Shown piece by piece: positions 53,577 through 61,658 of a DNA stretch of 64,000 nt (position 1 is its first letter; every line of letters starts with the position of its first letter). Source of the DNA: Parabacteroides sp. PM6-13 (GTDB lineage: Bacteria; Bacteroidota; Bacteroidia; Bacteroidales; Tannerellaceae); NCBI RefSeq assembly GCF_029892605.1, contig NZ_JARXWF010000001.1:186001-250000 (forward strand), in the 5' to 3' direction. A program made the translations under genes and the position numbers. Under the pieces are notes generated by a model. It was not told where the DNA came from. It saw only the letters and a program-made list of their open reading frames with translations, and ran no database searches.

Positions 53577-53677
53577 TCGCCCGAGTATTTTTCCGAAAAC
53601 GTAGGGGTATTTAAAATTAGTCAGGCGAGTAACACTTTTTAACGTATCATATTGTAAAGCAAAATCCACTTTTTGCT
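53577..53677 (+). promoter_or_regulatory. 101-bp conserved box, copy B (upstream of htrA)
   Basis: Partner of copy A at 20486-20586, in the same orientation relative to its downstream gene and 312 bp before the htrA ATG. The hairpin AGCAAAA-N6-TTTTGCT is at 53658-53677, with loop TCCACT in place of TGGGGG. Confidence 0.75.
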
Positions 53678-53988
53678 TACACTTTGCATTTTGACTTTTT
53701 GAAAAAACCGGAGTTGCCAAAAAAAGACTTAAACGAAGCTAATTGTTTAAACTTTCAGGCGGTTTGGATGTTCTATATGTAGAAATGGCAGTCTGCCTGA
53801 CAGGGGGATGACATGAAACGGGTACATGGTTATGCACAGTACTGTTAATCCCCGTTAAGTAACACCTATTTGGCGTTAAAAGAGTTGAAAAAAGAGGATA
53901 GGGTAGATAGAAGAGCACGATTTTTGATTTTATTTGTGCATAAAGAAAAATGTTAAATTTAAGTGTTTAATTAAAAGATTGAAAGTGT

Positions 53989-55491
53989 ATGAAGAAAGCG
54001 TGGAAGAATATCTTGGGGGTTGTGGCAATAGCAGCTATTAGTGTGGGTGCCGCTATCGGTACGAGTTCATACCTGACAAATAAGAAATTGTCGGAGGCAA
54101 CCTATTCGGTGGACTCGGAATATGGGTTTAAACAACAACCTTTTCATTATGCCAATTATAACACCGTAGCGGCGGAGAATATTGATTTTACAATAGCCGC
54201 GGAGAACTCGGTGCATGCGGTGGTGCATATTAAAGCAACGGCCAAAGCGCAACAGCGTAGTGGAAGACAATATGTACATCCGCTGGAAGAATACTTTTTC
54301 GGCTTTGGCGGTCGTGGACAGATGCAACCACAGCCTCGCGTAGGCTCGGGCTCGGGCGTGATTATCTCTGTGGATGGGTATATTATGACCAACAACCATG
54401 TGATCGACGGGGCGGATGAATTGGAAGTGACCCTGAACGACAACCGGAAATTTTCGGCAAAAGTGATCGGAGCCGATCCGCAGACGGATATAGCCCTGAT
54501 TAAGATTGACGCAAACGACCTGGCAACGATTCCGTTTGGCGACTCAGATGCCTTGAAAGTGGGTGAATGGGTACTGGCAATCGGAAACCCCTTCAACCTG
54601 ACATCGACGGTGACAGCCGGTATTGTCAGTGCCAAAGGGCGCGGTGGCATTACCCGCACAAATGGAGGAATCGAGTCGTTTATCCAAACCGATGCGGCGG
54701 TGAACCCGGGTAATAGCGGGGGTGCCCTGGTAAACACGAAAGGTGAACTGGTGGGTATCAATACCGCGATCTATTCGGAAACCGGAAACTTCGCCGGATA
54801 CTCCTTTGCGGTACCTATCAGTATTGCCGGCAAAGTAGCAGCCGACCTGAAACAGTATGGCGTGGTGCAACGGGCTATATTAGGCGTGGTGATGCAGGAC
54901 ATCCAGAATGTGGATCCGAAAGAGAAAGAAAAACTGAAAGTGACCGAAGGAGCCTATGTGGTTGAATTTGCCGATCGTAGCTCAGCTCTGGAAGCCGGTA
55001 TGGAAGCGGGCGACGTGATTGTGGGCGTGAATGACGTGACGATCCGTACGGCAAGCGCTTTACAGGAACAGATCAGCAAATATCGCCCGGGCGACAAGGT
55101 AAAGGTGACTGTCGACCGTTTTGGTAAAAAGCAATCCTTTACGGTGGAATTACGCAATACGCAAGGTAATACCGAGGAGGTGAAGAACCGTGGTGATGTG
55201 GCCGATGTATTGGGTGCCGCCTTCAAGGAACTGAGCGATAACCAGAAAAAACAATATGGTATTCGCTATGGTATTGAAGTGAGCGGTGTTTCCAATGGAA
55301 AAATCAAAGAGGCCGGCATCACGAAAGGCTATATTATTATGGTTGTGAATGAGCAACGCGTGTCTACTCCGGAAGAATTTGAAAAGATTGTAGAGAGTGT
55401 GATGAAGACATCCGGAGACCAGGTGTTGTTTATTAAAGGGATGTATCCGAATGGACGTTCAAAATATTACGCGATTGATTTAGCGGAATAG
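53989..55491 (+). CDS. htrA: HtrA/DegQ-type periplasmic serine protease (Do family)
   Basis: A 500-residue envelope quality-control protease and chaperone. An N-terminal hydrophobic segment (about 8-25) exports or anchors it. The trypsin-like domain has catalytic H137 (MTNNHVID), D167 (QTDIAL) and S243 (NPGNSGGAL). Two PDZ domains follow at about 285-375 and 395-490, so it has the DegP/DegQ layout. The 5' region carries one copy of the 101-bp box. rpoD begins 125 bp downstream with its own -7 box. Confidence 0.93.
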   Translation: MKKAWKNILGVVAIAAISVGAAIGTSSYLTNKKLSEATYSVDSEYGFKQQPFHYANYNTVAAENIDFTIAAENSVHAVVHIKATAKAQQRSGRQYVHPLEEYFFGFGGRGQMQPQPRVGSGSGVIISVDGYIMTNNHVIDGADELEVTLNDNRKFSAKVIGADPQTDIALIKIDANDLATIPFGDSDALKVGEWVLAIGNPFNLTSTVTAGIVSAKGRGGITRTNGGIESFIQTDAAVNPGNSGGALVNTKGELVGINTAIYSETGNFAGYSFAVPISIAGKVAADLKQYGVVQRAILGVVMQDIQNVDPKEKEKLKVTEGAYVVEFADRSSALEAGMEAGDVIVGVNDVTIRTASALQEQISKYRPGDKVKVTVDRFGKKQSFTVELRNTQGNTEEVKNRGDVADVLGAAFKELSDNQKKQYGIRYGIEVSGVSNGKIKEAGITKGYIIMVVNEQRVSTPEEFEKIVESVMKTSGDQVLFIKGMYPNGRSKYYAIDLAE

Positions 55492-55579
55492 GTCTTCGTC
55501 TTTTGGGTAAAAAGATTGTTAAAGGTACTTAATTGGCTGGATGTGGGGTGCATTCAGCCAATTTATCCGAAAAAAAGTG

Positions 55580-55587
55580 TAACTTTG
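55580..55587 (+). promoter_or_regulatory. -7 promoter box of rpoD
   Basis: TAACTTTG fully matches TAnnTTTG, 29 nt before the chosen rpoD ATG. Confidence 0.6.
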
Positions 55588-55616
55588 CACCCCATATTTT
55601 CAATGAAACAAATTGG

Positions 55617-56477
55617 ATGAGACAACTAAAGATTACTAAGTCCATTACCAATCGCGAAAGCGCTTCCCTTGATAAGTACCTCCAAGAAATTGGACGTGAA
55701 GACCTTATCACAGTGGAAGAAGAAGTAGAATTGGCACAGGCAATCAAAAGAGGAGACCGTAAAGCATTAGAGAAATTGACAAGAGCCAATTTGCGTTTCG
55801 TTGTTTCTGTTGCAAAGCAATATCAAAATCAAGGCTTAAGCCTGCCCGACTTAATCAACGAAGGCAACTTGGGATTGATCAAAGCGGCAGAAAAGTTCGA
55901 TGAAACGCGTGGTTTTAAGTTTATTTCGTATGCGGTATGGTGGATTCGCCAGTCTATCCTGCAAGCGTTGGCAGAGCAGTCACGTATTGTTCGTCTCCCG
56001 TTGAATCAGGTAGGTTCGCTGAATAAGATCAGCAAAGCCTTCTCAAAATTCGAACAGGAAAACGAACGTCGTCCTTCTCCCGAAGAGCTGGCAGATGAAT
56101 TGGACATTCCGGTGGATAAGATTTCCGATACCCTGAAGGTGTCCGGACGTCATATCTCGGTGGATGCTCCGTTCGTAGAGGGCGAAGACAACAGCCTCCT
56201 GGACGTGCTTGTGAACGATGATGCTCCGATCGCCGACCGGTCGTTGATGAACGAATCATTAGCTAAGGAGATTGATAGAGCGCTTGCTACATTGACCGAA
56301 AGAGAATGTGAGATAATCAAAATGTTTTTCGGTATTGGCTGTCAAGAAATGACATTAGAAGAGATTGGCGACAAATTTGGCCTCACAAGAGAGCGCGTCC
56401 GCCAGATCAAAGAAAAGGCAATCAGAAGATTGAGACAAGGAACACGCAGCAAGCTCCTAAAAACTTATTTAGGGTAA
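55617..56477 (+). CDS. rpoD: Primary RNA polymerase sigma factor (sigma-70, RpoD)
   Basis: A 286-residue primary sigma factor of the short Bacteroidetes type that recognises the TTTG/TAnnTTTG promoters. The start is at ATG 55617, giving [21 protein letters not shown]; the frame's 28-codon extension runs through the promoter. Region 1.2 starts [16 protein letters not shown]. Region 2 has [23 protein letters not shown] and [15 protein letters not shown]. Region 4.2 has [21 protein letters not shown]. No region 1.1 is present, as usual in this phylum. Confidence 0.96.
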   Translation: MRQLKITKSITNRESASLDKYLQEIGREDLITVEEEVELAQAIKRGDRKALEKLTRANLRFVVSVAKQYQNQGLSLPDLINEGNLGLIKAAEKFDETRGFKFISYAVWWIRQSILQALAEQSRIVRLPLNQVGSLNKISKAFSKFEQENERRPSPEELADELDIPVDKISDTLKVSGRHISVDAPFVEGEDNSLLDVLVNDDAPIADRSLMNESLAKEIDRALATLTERECEIIKMFFGIGCQEMTLEEIGDKFGLTRERVRQIKEKAIRRLRQGTRSKLLKTYLG

Positions 56478-56499
56478 CACCTCTTCAAAAAGAATTTAA

Positions 56500-56531
56500 C
56501 TGCCATCCCACTGCGGGGTGGCAGTTTTTTT
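56500..56531 (+). terminator. Terminator of rpoD
   Basis: CTGCCATCCC pairs with GGGGTGGCAG (one G-T pair) across a 5-nt loop, followed by seven T residues, 23 nt after the rpoD stop. Confidence 0.9.
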
Positions 56532-56585
56532 GTGCCGTCATACCGGGTCAAGCTATTTGCCTGATTATGATTCCTAAAAAAATAC

Positions 56586-56593
56586 TACCTTTG
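56586..56593 (+). promoter_or_regulatory. -7 promoter box of the 56617 gene
   Basis: TACCTTTG fully matches TAnnTTTG, 23 nt before the GTG start. Confidence 0.6.
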
Positions 56594-56616
56594 CCTCTTC
56601 ACAAAAAAAGACAAGC

Positions 56617-57474
56617 GTGCATCTTAGAAAATATCTATATTCAATCGGTTTGTGTCTCCTCGTTGCTTTTGCGGCAAAAGGCGACAGTTGGCGCGACAAA
56701 ACAGAACTACTGATCTATTCCCCCCGTTATTTTGGTCCCAATGCCTTTCCTATGCCGGAGATGCGCTCGGGCAAAGTCGCTATGCGCTACGAAGTGGAGG
56801 CACGGGGCGAATACCATTATTATTCAGGCGATAAGACCACCAACGGATACGTTCGCGCTCTATTACCTTTCGTGAAAGGGCGCGCCGGCGTGGAGGTAAG
56901 CCTACGTCTTTTTGAAGAATACAAAATGACACCGGAGACACGCGACGAGCGCTATGCGGTAGGCACCGAAAGCCCGATCACCTGCCACGGCGATGTGATC
57001 ATCAGCTCCTTTTTTCAGGTATTAAAAAGCGAGAAGTGGCTGGACGCCATGGTGACGATCAACCTGAAGTCCGCCAGCGGGGGACGCCTTTGCGATGCCC
57101 GGTATACGGACGCGGCAGCCTATTGGTTTGATATCAACCTGGGAAGAGACCTGATCAGAGAGACGCCCCAGGGATTCTCTTTGCGCGCGCAGGCTTTGTT
57201 CGGCTTTTACTGCTGGATGACCAACGACCTGGTGCACCGCCAGAACGATGCCACTGCCTACGGAGCCGGCTTGACAGCCAAGTATCGCCCGGTGACCTTC
57301 TCTACCGAACTGATTGGCTTCAATGGCTACAAAGACAATGGCGACAGCCCGATGCAATGGCGAAACAACCTGCGCGTCGAATACAAAAAAAACATTCTTT
57401 CGCTCCGTTACGACAAGGGATTCCGGGATAAACTTTACGATACGCTGTCGGTGGGGTATATCCGTTGTTTTTAA
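56617..57474 (+). CDS. Predicted outer-membrane barrel protein of unknown function
   Basis: A 285-residue exported protein starting at GTG (signal peptide cut after AAKGD near residue 23). I do not recognise the family. The sequence is rich in aromatic and charged alternation (YEVEARGEYHYYSGD, VEVSLRLFEEY, NLRVEYKKNILSLRYDKGF) and ends in the aromatic pattern LSVGYIRCF, as barrels do. It is read from its own promoter; the phoH promoter lies inside its last codons. Confidence 0.7.
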   Translation: MHLRKYLYSIGLCLLVAFAAKGDSWRDKTELLIYSPRYFGPNAFPMPEMRSGKVAMRYEVEARGEYHYYSGDKTTNGYVRALLPFVKGRAGVEVSLRLFEEYKMTPETRDERYAVGTESPITCHGDVIISSFFQVLKSEKWLDAMVTINLKSASGGRLCDARYTDAAAYWFDINLGRDLIRETPQGFSLRAQALFGFYCWMTNDLVHRQNDATAYGAGLTAKYRPVTFSTELIGFNGYKDNGDSPMQWRNNLRVEYKKNILSLRYDKGFRDKLYDTLSVGYIRCF

Positions 57475-57493
57475 GAAATTATGCTTATTTTTG
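57464..57493 (+). promoter_or_regulatory. Promoter of phoH
   Basis: GTTG at 57464-57467, an 18-bp spacer and TATTTTTG at 57486-57493. It overlaps the end of the previous gene and is 43 nt before the phoH ATG. Confidence 0.65.
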
Positions 57494-57536
57494 TATCCCC
57501 TTGTCAGAGAATAGAGAACAGAGGGATCAGAGAAGA

Positions 57537-58535
57537 ATGATAGAACGCATCTATATATTAGAAAATGTGGACCCGGTGATCTTTTACGGGGTGAACAACA
57601 CACATATGCAACTGATCAAAACATTGTTTCCCAAGCTGCGTGTAGTGGCACGAGGCAATGTGATGAAGGTGATCGGCGAAGAGGAGGAATCGGAGATTTT
57701 CCTGAAGAAGATCCGGGAATTGGAGAAATACTGCGAAGAATATAACTCGCTGACAGAAGAGGTGATCCTCGATATTATCAAAGGAAATACACCGGTCGTT
57801 GTCAAACAGGAGAACCTGATCATTCACGGGATGAACGGCAAACCGATCCTGGCACGCAGCGACAATCAACAGCGCCTGGTGGAGGCATTCGACGAGAACG
57901 ACCTGGTGTTTGCCACAGGCCCTGCTGGAACGGGGAAGACATTCGTTGCTATCGCACTGGCGGTACGTGCCCTCAAAAACAAGCAGATCCGCAAGATTAT
58001 CCTAAGCCGCCCGGCTGTGGAGGCGGGAGAGAAACTGGGATTCCTACCCGGCGAGATGAAAGACAAGCTCGACCCCTATCTGCAACCGCTATATGATGCC
58101 CTGCAGGACATGATCCCGGCCGCCAAACTAAAGGAATACATGGAGAATAATGTAATCCAGATTGCTCCATTGGCTTTTATGCGCGGACGCACACTCAACG
58201 ATGCAGTGATCATCCTCGACGAAGCGCAGAACACCACCACCCATCAGATCAAAATGTTCCTGACCCGTTTGGGCATGAACGCCAAGATGGTGATTACGGG
58301 CGACATGACACAGATCGACCTGCCGCCCTCGGCTACGTCGGGACTGATTCAGGCGATGCATGTATTGAAGGGGGTGCCCGGTATCGGACGGATCGAGTTT
58401 ACCAAAAAAGATATCGTACGCCATAAACTGGTGCAGCGCATTGTGGAAGCGTATGAGAAGTTCGATAAAAAGAACAAAACCGAACGGACAGTAAAAGAAG
58501 ATTCAAAAAAACTATCTAATAGCAAAGAACAATGA
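57537..58535 (+). CDS. phoH: PhoH family ATPase
   Basis: A 332-residue PhoH-like ATPase of the RNA-helicase-related type (PhoH/YbeZ) thought to act with YbeY in RNA maturation. The start is at ATG 57537 ([19 protein letters not shown]); an upstream extension of the frame includes the promoter. Walker A is GPAGTGKT at 128-135 and Walker B is [14 protein letters not shown]-like N-terminal domain precedes it. Its stop overlaps purC by 4 bp. Confidence 0.92.
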   Translation: MIERIYILENVDPVIFYGVNNTHMQLIKTLFPKLRVVARGNVMKVIGEEEESEIFLKKIRELEKYCEEYNSLTEEVILDIIKGNTPVVVKQENLIIHGMNGKPILARSDNQQRLVEAFDENDLVFATGPAGTGKTFVAIALAVRALKNKQIRKIILSRPAVEAGEKLGFLPGEMKDKLDPYLQPLYDALQDMIPAAKLKEYMENNVIQIAPLAFMRGRTLNDAVIILDEAQNTTTHQIKMFLTRLGMNAKMVITGDMTQIDLPPSATSGLIQAMHVLKGVPGIGRIEFTKKDIVRHKLVQRIVEAYEKFDKKNKTERTVKEDSKKLSNSKEQ

Positions 58536-59482
58536 AGAAGGCATTAACAAGAACAGACTTTCAATTTCCGGGACAAAAGAGTGTCTATCATGGGAAAGTA
58601 CGTGATGTGTATAATATCAACGACGAACTGTTGGTGATGGTAGCTACCGACCGCATTTCGGCTTTTGATGTGGTGTTGCCCGAGGGGATTCCTTTCAAAG
58701 GGCAGATGCTGAATCAGATCGCGGCGAAATTTCTCGATGCGACGGCGGATATATGCCCCAACTGGAAGCTGGCTACGCCGGATCCGATGGTCACGGTGGG
58801 CGTTCAATGCACCGGGTATCCGGTAGAGATGATCGTGCGCGGTTACCTGGTAGGAAGCGCCTGGCGTGCTTATAAAGCGGGCGCCCGTGAGATATGCGGC
58901 GTCGAACTGCCGGAAGGTATGGTGGAGAACCAACGCTTCCCCCACCCCATCATCACGCCGACTACCAAAGCGGAGATTGGCGAACACGACCAGGACATCT
59001 CACGCGAAGAGATCCTGAAGCAGGGATTGGTTTCTGAAGAAGAATACACGACGCTGGAAAAATACACCATGGAGCTCTTCCTGCGCGGCACGGAGATCGC
59101 TGCCGAACGGGGATTGATCCTTGTCGACACCAAATATGAGTTCGGACACCGCGACGGAAAGATCTACCTGATCGATGAGATCCATACGCCCGACTCATCG
59201 CGCTACTTCTACCTCGAAGGCTACGAAGAGCGTTTTGCCAAAGGCGAACCGCAGAAGCAACTCTCGAAGGAATTTGTACGCGAATGGCTGATGGATAACA
59301 ATTTCCAGGGGAAAGCCGGACAGACGGTACCGGAGATGACACCGGAGATTGTCACCAGCATCAGCGATCGCTATATCGAGCTATATGAGCATATCACCGG
59401 AGAAACCTTTGTAAAAGAGGATACCGACAGCTTGCTCGCACGCATCGAAAAGAACGTAACCGACTACCTGCAATCACGGTAA
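58532..59482 (+). CDS. purC: Phosphoribosylaminoimidazole-succinocarboxamide synthase
   Basis: PurC (SAICAR synthetase) joins aspartate to CAIR in purine synthesis. The 316-residue protein has [27 protein letters not shown] near the start, [15 protein letters not shown], and [11 protein letters not shown]. It is the longer fungal-like type found in Bacteroidetes. It overlaps phoH by 4 bp and precedes the methyltransferase gene by 4 bp, so they are likely translated together. Confidence 0.95.
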   Translation: MKKALTRTDFQFPGQKSVYHGKVRDVYNINDELLVMVATDRISAFDVVLPEGIPFKGQMLNQIAAKFLDATADICPNWKLATPDPMVTVGVQCTGYPVEMIVRGYLVGSAWRAYKAGAREICGVELPEGMVENQRFPHPIITPTTKAEIGEHDQDISREEILKQGLVSEEEYTTLEKYTMELFLRGTEIAAERGLILVDTKYEFGHRDGKIYLIDEIHTPDSSRYFYLEGYEERFAKGEPQKQLSKEFVREWLMDNNFQGKAGQTVPEMTPEIVTSISDRYIELYEHITGETFVKEDTDSLLARIEKNVTDYLQSR

Positions 59483-59486
59483 GCCC

Positions 59487-60227
59487 ATGCGACAATATGG
59501 TTCGGAAGAGATACTGCCCTACAACCAGGCAGAGGAGAAGGGCGTACAGGTAGAGCGTATGTTCGACAATATCGCCGGGGCCTACGACCGATTGAACCAT
59601 ATACTTTCGTTCGGATTCGACCGGGGATGGCGACGCAAAGGTATCCGTTACCTGAAACCGTTCCAGCCCCGACGCATCCTGGACATTGCCACCGGAACGG
59701 GCGATCTGGCCATCGCCATGTGCCGGGCGCTACAGCCTGAGGTTATCACAGGCGCTGACCTCTCGGAAGAGATGATGCGGATCGGACAGGAGAAGGTGGA
59801 TAAGGAGGGTATGACAGGCCGGATCGTGTTCGATCGACAGGACAGCCTGGCATTGACCTACGCAGCAAATAGCTTCGACGCGGTAACGGCGGCGTTCGGT
59901 GTGCGCAACTTCGCCGATATCCGAAAGGGACTCGAAGAGATGCACCGGGTACTGGAGCCGGGCGGACATCTGATGATACTGGAGCTGACCACGCCGGAGC
60001 ATTTCCCGATGAAGCAATTATTCGCTATCTATTCCCGCCTGGTGATTCCGTTTCTGGGGCGACTGTTCTCCAAAGAGAAAAAGGCGTATGCCTACCTGCC
60101 CGCCTCCATCGAGGTGGTGCCGCAGGGTAAGGTGATGACAGGACTATTGGAAGAGATTGGTTTTAAGGAGGTACAAATAAGAAAAATGACCTGGGGCATC
60201 TGCTCGATGTACACGGGAAAAAAATAA
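59487..60227 (+). CDS. ubiE: Demethylmenaquinone methyltransferase
   Basis: MenG/UbiE methylates demethylmenaquinone, the last step of menaquinone synthesis, on the cytoplasmic membrane surface. The 246-residue protein has RILDIATGTGDLAIAM (SAM loop), GADLSEEMM, and the family-specific YDRLNHILSFGFDRGWR and FGVRNFADIRKGLEEM. Length fits. It comes 4 bp after purC and 16 bp before aroE. Confidence 0.95.
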   Translation: MRQYGSEEILPYNQAEEKGVQVERMFDNIAGAYDRLNHILSFGFDRGWRRKGIRYLKPFQPRRILDIATGTGDLAIAMCRALQPEVITGADLSEEMMRIGQEKVDKEGMTGRIVFDRQDSLALTYAANSFDAVTAAFGVRNFADIRKGLEEMHRVLEPGGHLMILELTTPEHFPMKQLFAIYSRLVIPFLGRLFSKEKKAYAYLPASIEVVPQGKVMTGLLEEIGFKEVQIRKMTWGICSMYTGKK

Positions 60228-60243
60228 AGAAACAAAGTAAAAC

Positions 60244-60987
60244 ATGGATACATACGGGCTGATAGGCTACCCATTGGGACATTCTTTCTCCATGACCTTT
60301 TTCAATCAGAAGTTTGAATCAGAGCGTATCGATGCGCAATATCTAAACTTTGAAATCGAAAACATCAAGGAATTAAAGAATGTACTCCGGGACAATCCCG
60401 AACTGAAAGGGCTGAATGTGACGCTCCCCTACAAGACGCAGGTGATACCCTACCTGGACGATATCGACGAAGACGCGCGGCGCATTGGCGCGGTGAATGT
60501 TATTAAGTTCAAAAAGGGACTGTTCGGGAAAAAGAAATTGGTGGGATACAACTCGGATATTATCGGGTTTAAGCAATCCATCGAACCGCTTCTCAATCAG
60601 TCACATCGCAAAGCGTTGATATTAGGGACAGGAGGAGCATCGCGTGCCATCTTTCAGGGACTGAAACAATTGGGCATCGGCTCCACGCTGGTATCCCGTT
60701 CGCCCCGCGAATTCGGAATCACCTACGATGAGATCACGCCGAAGACCATGGAACAGTACACAGTGATTGTCAACACAACACCGGTCGGCATGTATCCGCA
60801 CGTGAACGAATGTCCCGATATTCCGTACGATCTGCTTACACCCAATCACCTGCTTTACGACTTGCTCTATAACCCCGACGAAACGCTCTTTATGAAAAAG
60901 GGAGAAGCGAAAGGGGCTGTCGTGAAAAACGGCTTGGAGATGTTGCTATTGCAGGCATTTGCCGCCTGGAATATCTGGCAACAATAG
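60244..60987 (+). CDS. aroE: Shikimate dehydrogenase
   Basis: AroE reduces 3-dehydroshikimate with NADPH in aromatic amino acid synthesis. The 247-residue protein has GLIGYPLGHSFSMTFFN (shikimate site), GLNVTLPYKTQVIPYLD with the catalytic Lys and paired residues, and ILGTGGASRAIF (cofactor loop). It is about 20-30 residues shorter than E. coli AroE, a common Bacteroidetes form. Operon with ubiE and purC. Confidence 0.95.
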   Translation: MDTYGLIGYPLGHSFSMTFFNQKFESERIDAQYLNFEIENIKELKNVLRDNPELKGLNVTLPYKTQVIPYLDDIDEDARRIGAVNVIKFKKGLFGKKKLVGYNSDIIGFKQSIEPLLNQSHRKALILGTGGASRAIFQGLKQLGIGSTLVSRSPREFGITYDEITPKTMEQYTVIVNTTPVGMYPHVNECPDIPYDLLTPNHLLYDLLYNPDETLFMKKGEAKGAVVKNGLEMLLLQAFAAWNIWQQ

Positions 60988-61017
60988 ATATTAAACGAAA
61001 ACACACGCTCAATATAG

Positions 61018-61653
61018 ATGAAAATTAAACCGTTCGTATGGCTCATCCTCTGTTTGTCATGGATGCTCCTTACCCCTTCTTGTGGTAAAAAAGAAACGCG
61101 CCAGATCCACTACAAAGGAAGCTACAACAAAGATTTCAACGACCTGAACCCGCTCCACCTGGAGGCGGCAAAACGCTTGGGCATCACTCCTCTCTCTTCG
61201 CGGAAAGAGGCGAAAAAGGCCTCCCGGAAGATGGTTGAAATCGAGACAAATAAAAACTACGAGGTAGAAAAATTGACCCACTCCATTCCCTACCTGGTGC
61301 CTGAAGCAGCCGAATTACTGGAAACAATCGGGAAAAATTTCATCGACTTACTCAAAAGCCATAACGCTCCGCTTTATAAGGTGAAGGTAACCAGCGTGAC
61401 CCGCACCGCAGACGATATTAAAAGACTACAAACGACAAATATCAATTCATCGTCGAACTCCGCCCACCTCTATGGCACCACCTTTGATATTACCTGGAAG
61501 CGCTATAAGAAAATCAAGAAAGGAAAGCAAAAGGTAAGCGACGAAGAGCTAAAAATGGCCTTAGCCATGGTGCTCCGTGACTTACAGAAACAGGGAAAAT
61601 GCTACGTAAAGCATGAGAAGAAGCAGGGTTGCTTCCATATAACCGTACGGTAA
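61018..61653 (+). CDS. DUF5715-type lipoprotein
   Basis: A 211-residue protein with a lipoprotein signal peptide (LSWMLLTPSCGKK; the Cys near residue 22 would be lipidated). The mature part contains LYKVKVTSVTRTADDIKRL and SSSNSAHLYGTTFDITWKRY, which resemble a peptidase M15/VanY-like (DUF5715) fold where the His in SAHLYGTTFDI and the following Asp could bind zinc. A C-terminal KHEKKQGCFHITVR matches the last His. So it could be a cell-wall DD-peptidase-like enzyme. It follows aroE by 30 bp on the plus strand. Confidence 0.75.
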   Translation: MKIKPFVWLILCLSWMLLTPSCGKKETRQIHYKGSYNKDFNDLNPLHLEAAKRLGITPLSSRKEAKKASRKMVEIETNKNYEVEKLTHSIPYLVPEAAELLETIGKNFIDLLKSHNAPLYKVKVTSVTRTADDIKRLQTTNINSSSNSAHLYGTTFDITWKRYKKIKKGKQKVSDEELKMALAMVLRDLQKQGKCYVKHEKKQGCFHITVR

Positions 61654-61658
61654 AAAAA

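Larger units (their letters stand above)
52996..53988. other. Repeat-rich intergenic spacer before htrA
   Basis: About 1 kb without a supported gene. In order: purine-rich sequence to 53220; a TCTTCAAAT-type repeat related to the 20.2-kb repeats (53221-53246); a nested palindrome cluster (53254-53440); a second copy of the 101-bp box (53577-53677); and an AT-rich htrA leader. The reading frames of 60-85 codons here follow the palindromes and have no protein-like features. Confidence 0.8.
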